This document shows, in pieces, positions 8,714 through 11,601 of a stretch of DNA of 11,601 bases. Under the pieces are notes generated by a model. It was not told where the DNA came from and made no database searches. It saw only the letters and a program-made list of their open reading frames with translations. Made by a program: the position numbers and the translations under genes. Source of the DNA: JAUIAI01 sp963976885 (lineage in GTDB: Bacteria; Pseudomonadota; Gammaproteobacteria; Burkholderiales; Burkholderiaceae_E); contig CAXBNM010000135.1 in the NCBI GenBank assembly GCA_963976885.1, forward strand, positions 1-11,601, in the 5' to 3' direction. Positions within the stretch are counted from its first letter, which is position 1. Each line of letters starts with the position of its first letter.

Positions 8714-9412
8714 ATGCGCGTCGCTATTCTCGAAGATGATCTCGCCCAGCAAAAGAACCTCAGCGACGTCATGTCCCGCGCGAACATCGAAGCCAAAATT
8801 TACGGCACCGGCAAGGAATTCAGTTTCGCCTTGCGCCGGGAAAGTTTCGACGTGATGGTGCTCGACTGGACGGTACCCGACACCACCGGCATTGAACTGC
8901 TCAAGGGCCTGCGCGTTAACGGCAGCAGAATCCCGGTATTGTTCGCCACGGTACGTGACGCCGAAGAAGACGTCGTCGAGGCCTTGCAGGCCGGTGCCGA
9001 CGACTACATGGTCAAACCGCTGCGCGGTGCCGAACTGATCGCCCGGCTGCACGCCCTCGTGCGCCGTGCGCAGCCGCCGACCCAGGAAGAGCGCTACCTC
9101 GACTTCGACCGCTTCAAGTTCGATCTGCGCACGCAGACCCTGACGGCCAACGAAGAACAGATCGACATGACCCAGAAAGAGTTTCATCTCGCCTTGTTGC
9201 TGTTCCGCAATATCGGCCGCCCGTTGTCGCGCGGCCATATCCGCGAAGAAGTCTGGGGCCACGATTCCGATGTGCCGTCCCGCACCATGGACACCCACGT
9301 ATCGCGCGTGCGCACAAAACTCAATTTGCGCCCCGAAGAGGGCTATTTGCTGGCCCCTGTTTACAGCTACGGTTATCGACTGGAACATCTTAACGAGTCC
9401 AAATCCAGCTAA
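8714..9412 (+). CDS. OmpR/PhoB-family response regulator
   Basis: A 232-residue two-domain transcription factor. The receiver domain (about 1-118) has the acidic pocket EDD at 7-9, phosphoacceptor D51 in VLDWTVP, switch threonine T79 in FATVRD, Y98 and the conserved K101 in DDYMVKPL, so it should be phosphorylatable. The C-terminal winged-helix domain (about 127-224) shows the OmpR/PhoB pattern, including MTQKEFHLALLLF, LSRGHIREEVWG and the recognition helix TMDTHVSRVRTKL. The ATG at 8714 is preceded by AGGA at 8704-8707 with good spacing and gives the usual MRVAILEDD start; the in-frame ATG at 8675 adds 13 non-family residues. Its stop codon abuts the start of the next gene, so the two are almost certainly co-transcribed. 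No histidine kinase lies inside the window; the CHASE2 protein downstream is the obvious candidate partner. Confidence 0.94.
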   Translation: MRVAILEDDLAQQKNLSDVMSRANIEAKIYGTGKEFSFALRRESFDVMVLDWTVPDTTGIELLKGLRVNGSRIPVLFATVRDAEEDVVEALQAGADDYMVKPLRGAELIARLHALVRRAQPPTQEERYLDFDRFKFDLRTQTLTANEEQIDMTQKEFHLALLLFRNIGRPLSRGHIREEVWGHDSDVPSRTMDTHVSRVRTKLNLRPEEGYLLAPVYSYGYRLEHLNESKSS

Positions 9413-11191
9413 ATGTCTGCGTATAACTTCCGGCTTGCCCAACAACTGACCCTCGCCTGCGCCTTCCTGGCAGCGGCGCCCGTCGGCCATGCTCAAAACT
9501 CGGCCAACACCGAGACGCCGCAGAGTACGGTGCGAATTGTGCAAACCGGTAAAACCAGCGCCGCAGCGCGTCCCGTCGAAGTCAATTACATCGTCGCCCC
9601 CGGCGACACCCTGATCGGCATCGCCCGCCAGTTGCTGCGCCCCGACCTCGACTGGCGCTACCTGCGCGCCGTCAACGGCCTGACCGATGAGCGCCAACTG
9701 GTGCCCGGCCAGCGCCTGCGAATTCCGTCCAACTGGCTCAAGGACAATCCGGTTCAAATGACGATCAGCTCGTTCAGCGGCAAGGTCGACATCAATGGCG
9801 AACCGGCCAACAGTTCAAGCACGCTCACCGAATCCGATACGATCGAAACCGGCCAGGACGGCACCGTGCTGGTGACGCTGCCGGACGGCACCGAAATGCA
9901 GATTGCCCCCAGCTCGCAAGTGCGAATCGACCGCTTGCGCAAGTATTTCGGCAATGACGCGGTCGATGCCCGGCTTCGCCTGGAAAAAGGCGGGGTCGAC
10001 ACCCGTGTCACCCCCAAAGAAGATTTCGGCGCCGACCGGCCCGGCACCGTGGTGCCCGACATCCGGACCTCGCCCAGTGGCAGTGCCAATCCGTCACACC
10101 GCTTCCTGATCCAGACGCCCAAGGCCACTGCAACGGTCCGCGGCACCGAATTCCGCGTCATCGAATCGCCCGAACTGTCCTCGAGCGCGGTGCTGTCTGG
10201 CGATGTTCTCTGGTCAGCAGGCGCCAACCGCGTCGATGTTGCCAAAGGCTTCGGCTCGACCGCGGATCGCTCCGGCCAGGTCACCAAACCCGAAAAACTG
10301 CTCCCGGCGCCGGTCATCAACCCTGATCCGGCACCGCTCACCAACATCATCGGCCGGGTCGAGTTCACGCCGGTTGCCGGTGCGACCAGCTACCGGGTGC
10401 GCATTGCCGCCGACGCCGGATTCACGCAGAACGTCACCGAGCAGATCGTCGCTCAGCCCAGCGCGATCATCCGCAGCGAGCGCGACGGCGTACATCATCT
10501 GGCCGTGCGCGGCATCAGCCAGACTGGCGTTGAAGGCATCGATGGCAAGGCGCAGGTAAGGTTTGCGGCCCGGCCCATCGCACCCAATCCAAGCGGCCCG
10601 CAAAGCAAGAGCACCCAGTTCAGCAACAAGACCTCGCTGAGCTGGCTGCAACCGATGGACGTGGAGCGTTATCGGCTGCAGATTGCCGGCGACGCCGAGT
10701 TCACCAAGCCCCTGGTCGACGAACAACTCACCACGCTGAGCTACGACTATGAAAGCGGTGCCGATGAACCGGCTCCGCGGCACCGCTGGTGGCGCATTGC
10801 CTCACTCGACGCCACCGGGCAAGGCCCATGGTCGGATGTCTTGAGCTTTACCCAGCGCGATCCGGGTCCGGCCCCCACGGCCACCGCCAGCAGCAACGGC
10901 GTTGTCGTCACCTGGCCCGAGATTGCTGACGCCAGCTATGTGGTGTTGGTCAAACCTCTCACACCCTCGGGTTCACCGGCGCGTGAGATCGAAACCGACG
11001 CGGCGCGGGTCACCTTCAACGACCTGGGACCGGGTCGCTATGAAATCCGGACCATCGCTGTCTTCGAAGGTGGATTGCGCTCGCCACCAGGCGACCCGCA
11101 GGTATTTACCATCGAGTTGCTCTGGCGTGACGGGTTCGGCAACACGGTTCTGGGCTCCGGCGAAGAAATGAAAGGGCTGCAACCAGAGTAA
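9413..11191 (+). CDS. Secreted LysM-FecR-domain protein with C-terminal FN3-like repeats
   Basis: A 592-residue exported protein. A signal peptide is visible at 1-27 (hydrophobic TLACAFLAAAPV, then VGHA before QN). A LysM module at about 58-105 (YIVAPGDTLIGIARQLL, then LVPGQRLRIP) should bind peptidoglycan. A FecR-type domain spans about 117-268, with FSGKVDINGE, VTLPDGTEMQIAPSSQVRI and TPKATATVRGTEFRV. Three beta-rich repeats resembling fibronectin type III follow at about 310-387, 400-482 and 485-568; the first two share YRVRIAADAGFT and YRLQIAGDAEFT. There is no further membrane segment, so a periplasmic, wall-associated location is likely. It is not a classical FecR (N-terminal anti-sigma region plus one membrane helix), and no ECF sigma factor or TonB receptor is nearby. 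The start ATG touches the TAA of the regulator gene without a convincing Shine-Dalgarno, suggesting translational coupling. Molecular function is unknown; a ligand-binding or scaffold partner of the CHASE2 sensor is my inference. Confidence 0.9.
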   Translation: MSAYNFRLAQQLTLACAFLAAAPVGHAQNSANTETPQSTVRIVQTGKTSAAARPVEVNYIVAPGDTLIGIARQLLRPDLDWRYLRAVNGLTDERQLVPGQRLRIPSNWLKDNPVQMTISSFSGKVDINGEPANSSSTLTESDTIETGQDGTVLVTLPDGTEMQIAPSSQVRIDRLRKYFGNDAVDARLRLEKGGVDTRVTPKEDFGADRPGTVVPDIRTSPSGSANPSHRFLIQTPKATATVRGTEFRVIESPELSSSAVLSGDVLWSAGANRVDVAKGFGSTADRSGQVTKPEKLLPAPVINPDPAPLTNIIGRVEFTPVAGATSYRVRIAADAGFTQNVTEQIVAQPSAIIRSERDGVHHLAVRGISQTGVEGIDGKAQVRFAARPIAPNPSGPQSKSTQFSNKTSLSWLQPMDVERYRLQIAGDAEFTKPLVDEQLTTLSYDYESGADEPAPRHRWWRIASLDATGQGPWSDVLSFTQRDPGPAPTATASSNGVVVTWPEIADASYVVLVKPLTPSGSPAREIETDAARVTFNDLGPGRYEIRTIAVFEGGLRSPPGDPQVFTIELLWRDGFGNTVLGSGEEMKGLQPE

Positions 11192-11223
11192 AACTAGCCC
11201 CGGCCAAGACAAGGGCCGACTCT

Positions 11224-11236
11224 GCGCCGTGGGCGC
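11224..11236 (+). promoter_or_regulatory. Small GC hairpin just before the CHASE2 ribosome binding site
   Basis: GCGCC (11224-11228), GTG (11229-11231) and GGCGC (11232-11236) form a 5-bp stem with a three-base loop, ending two bases before the AGG at 11239-11241 that precedes the GTG start. A second 5-bp repeat, CGGCC at 11201-11205 and GGCCG at 11214-11218, lies upstream. Neither has a T-tract, so read-through from the FecR gene is expected. An effect on translation is possible but speculative. Confidence 0.25.
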
Positions 11237-11247
11237 TCAGGCTGACT

Positions 11248-11601
11248 GTGCAACGGGTATTCATCGAATGGTGTGCAATATTGGCGCTTTTGCTCGGCCT
11301 TGGCCTGGGCATCAGCGTCGGCCCCCGCGATTCCGTGTCGGGACGCATCGAGAGTATCGACGCCGCGATCTATGACCTGAGCAACAAGTTGTGGCCGATG
11401 TCCGCCGACCCACAACTGGCCATCATCGAAATAGACGAAGCCAGTCTGGCTCAGATTGGTCGTTGGCCGTGGCCGCGTGGCATTCACGCGGCGCTGCTCG
11501 GGATGCTGACCGATGCGAAAGCCGAAGCCATCGGGCTCGACATCCTGATGGCGGAATCGGCAGACGACGATCAGTTGCTGGCCGACGCAATCCGGCTCGC
11601 G
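11248..11601 (+). CDS. CHASE2-domain membrane sensor, N-terminal part only (3'-truncated by the window edge)
   Basis: An open frame of 118 codons runs from a GTG at 11248 to the last base. Residues 2-8 are a short QRVFIEW tail, followed by a membrane segment, CAILALLLGLGLGISV (about 9-24). The start of a periplasmic CHASE2 domain comes next, recognisable by ESIDAAIYDLSNKLW, LAIIEIDEASLAQIGRWPWP, RGIHAALLGML and AEAIGLDILMAE. CHASE2 is an extracytoplasmic sensory domain usually followed by three membrane helices and a cytoplasmic output such as a histidine kinase, adenylate/guanylate cyclase, GGDEF or protein kinase; that part is beyond the window. GTG 11248 is preferred because AGG at 11239-11241 is well placed and the next in-frame TTG falls inside the membrane helix. 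The frame is open upstream into the previous gene but has no ATG there. It lies 56 bp after the FecR gene and is probably in the same operon. Confidence 0.85.
   Translation, partial: MQRVFIEWCAILALLLGLGLGISVGPRDSVSGRIESIDAAIYDLSNKLWPMSADPQLAIIEIDEASLAQIGRWPWPRGIHAALLGMLTDAKAEAIGLDILMAESADDDQLLADAIRLA

Noticed and set aside
9413..11191. Classical FecR iron-signalling regulator
   Set aside because: There is no N-terminal anti-sigma region, no single internal membrane helix, and neither a FecI-type sigma factor nor a TonB receptor nearby; the protein has a signal peptide and LysM instead.

Overview
The window is about 11.6 kb of moderately high-GC DNA, densely coding and without mobile elements, RNA genes or CRISPR. 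The protein types suggest a betaproteobacterium, most likely of the Rhodocyclales (Azoarcus/Thauera/Denitromonas-like). Pointers are a fused DUF3683-type FAD/Fe-S oxidoreductase of more than 1,300 residues, a biosynthetic IlvA with two ACT-like domains, and a response regulator / LysM-FecR / CHASE2 cluster. This placement is from family recognition only; no search was run.

Layout. (1) From base 2 to 2143 (+) is the 3' part of a membrane-bound PAS-GGDEF-EAL protein for c-di-GMP turnover; its start lies upstream of the window. (2) Convergent to it, 2183-6214 (-) encodes a flavin plus iron-sulfur 2-hydroxyacid dehydrogenase-like protein. (3) On the same strand, 6352-6846 (-) encodes a small YqaA-type membrane protein. 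(4) Divergent from that, 6955-8472 (+) is ilvA. (5) After a 241-bp gap holding a possible promoter, a small inverted repeat and a perfect 9-bp hairpin, a three-gene co-directional cluster runs off the right edge. It consists of an OmpR/PhoB-type response regulator (8714-9412), a secreted LysM-FecR protein with FN3-like repeats (9413-11191), and the start of a CHASE2-domain membrane sensor (11248 to the edge, GTG start).

How they fit together. The first four genes look like independent housekeeping or accessory units: second-messenger control, oxidation of a 2-hydroxyacid, membrane homeostasis and isoleucine synthesis. The last three look like one signalling operon. The secreted protein could bind peptidoglycan through LysM, the CHASE2 domain would sense in the periplasm, and the regulator would act on DNA. 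The output domain of the CHASE2 protein is outside the window, so whether it is the cognate kinase, a nucleotide cyclase or something else cannot be decided here. This cluster is the best candidate for a poorly described system.
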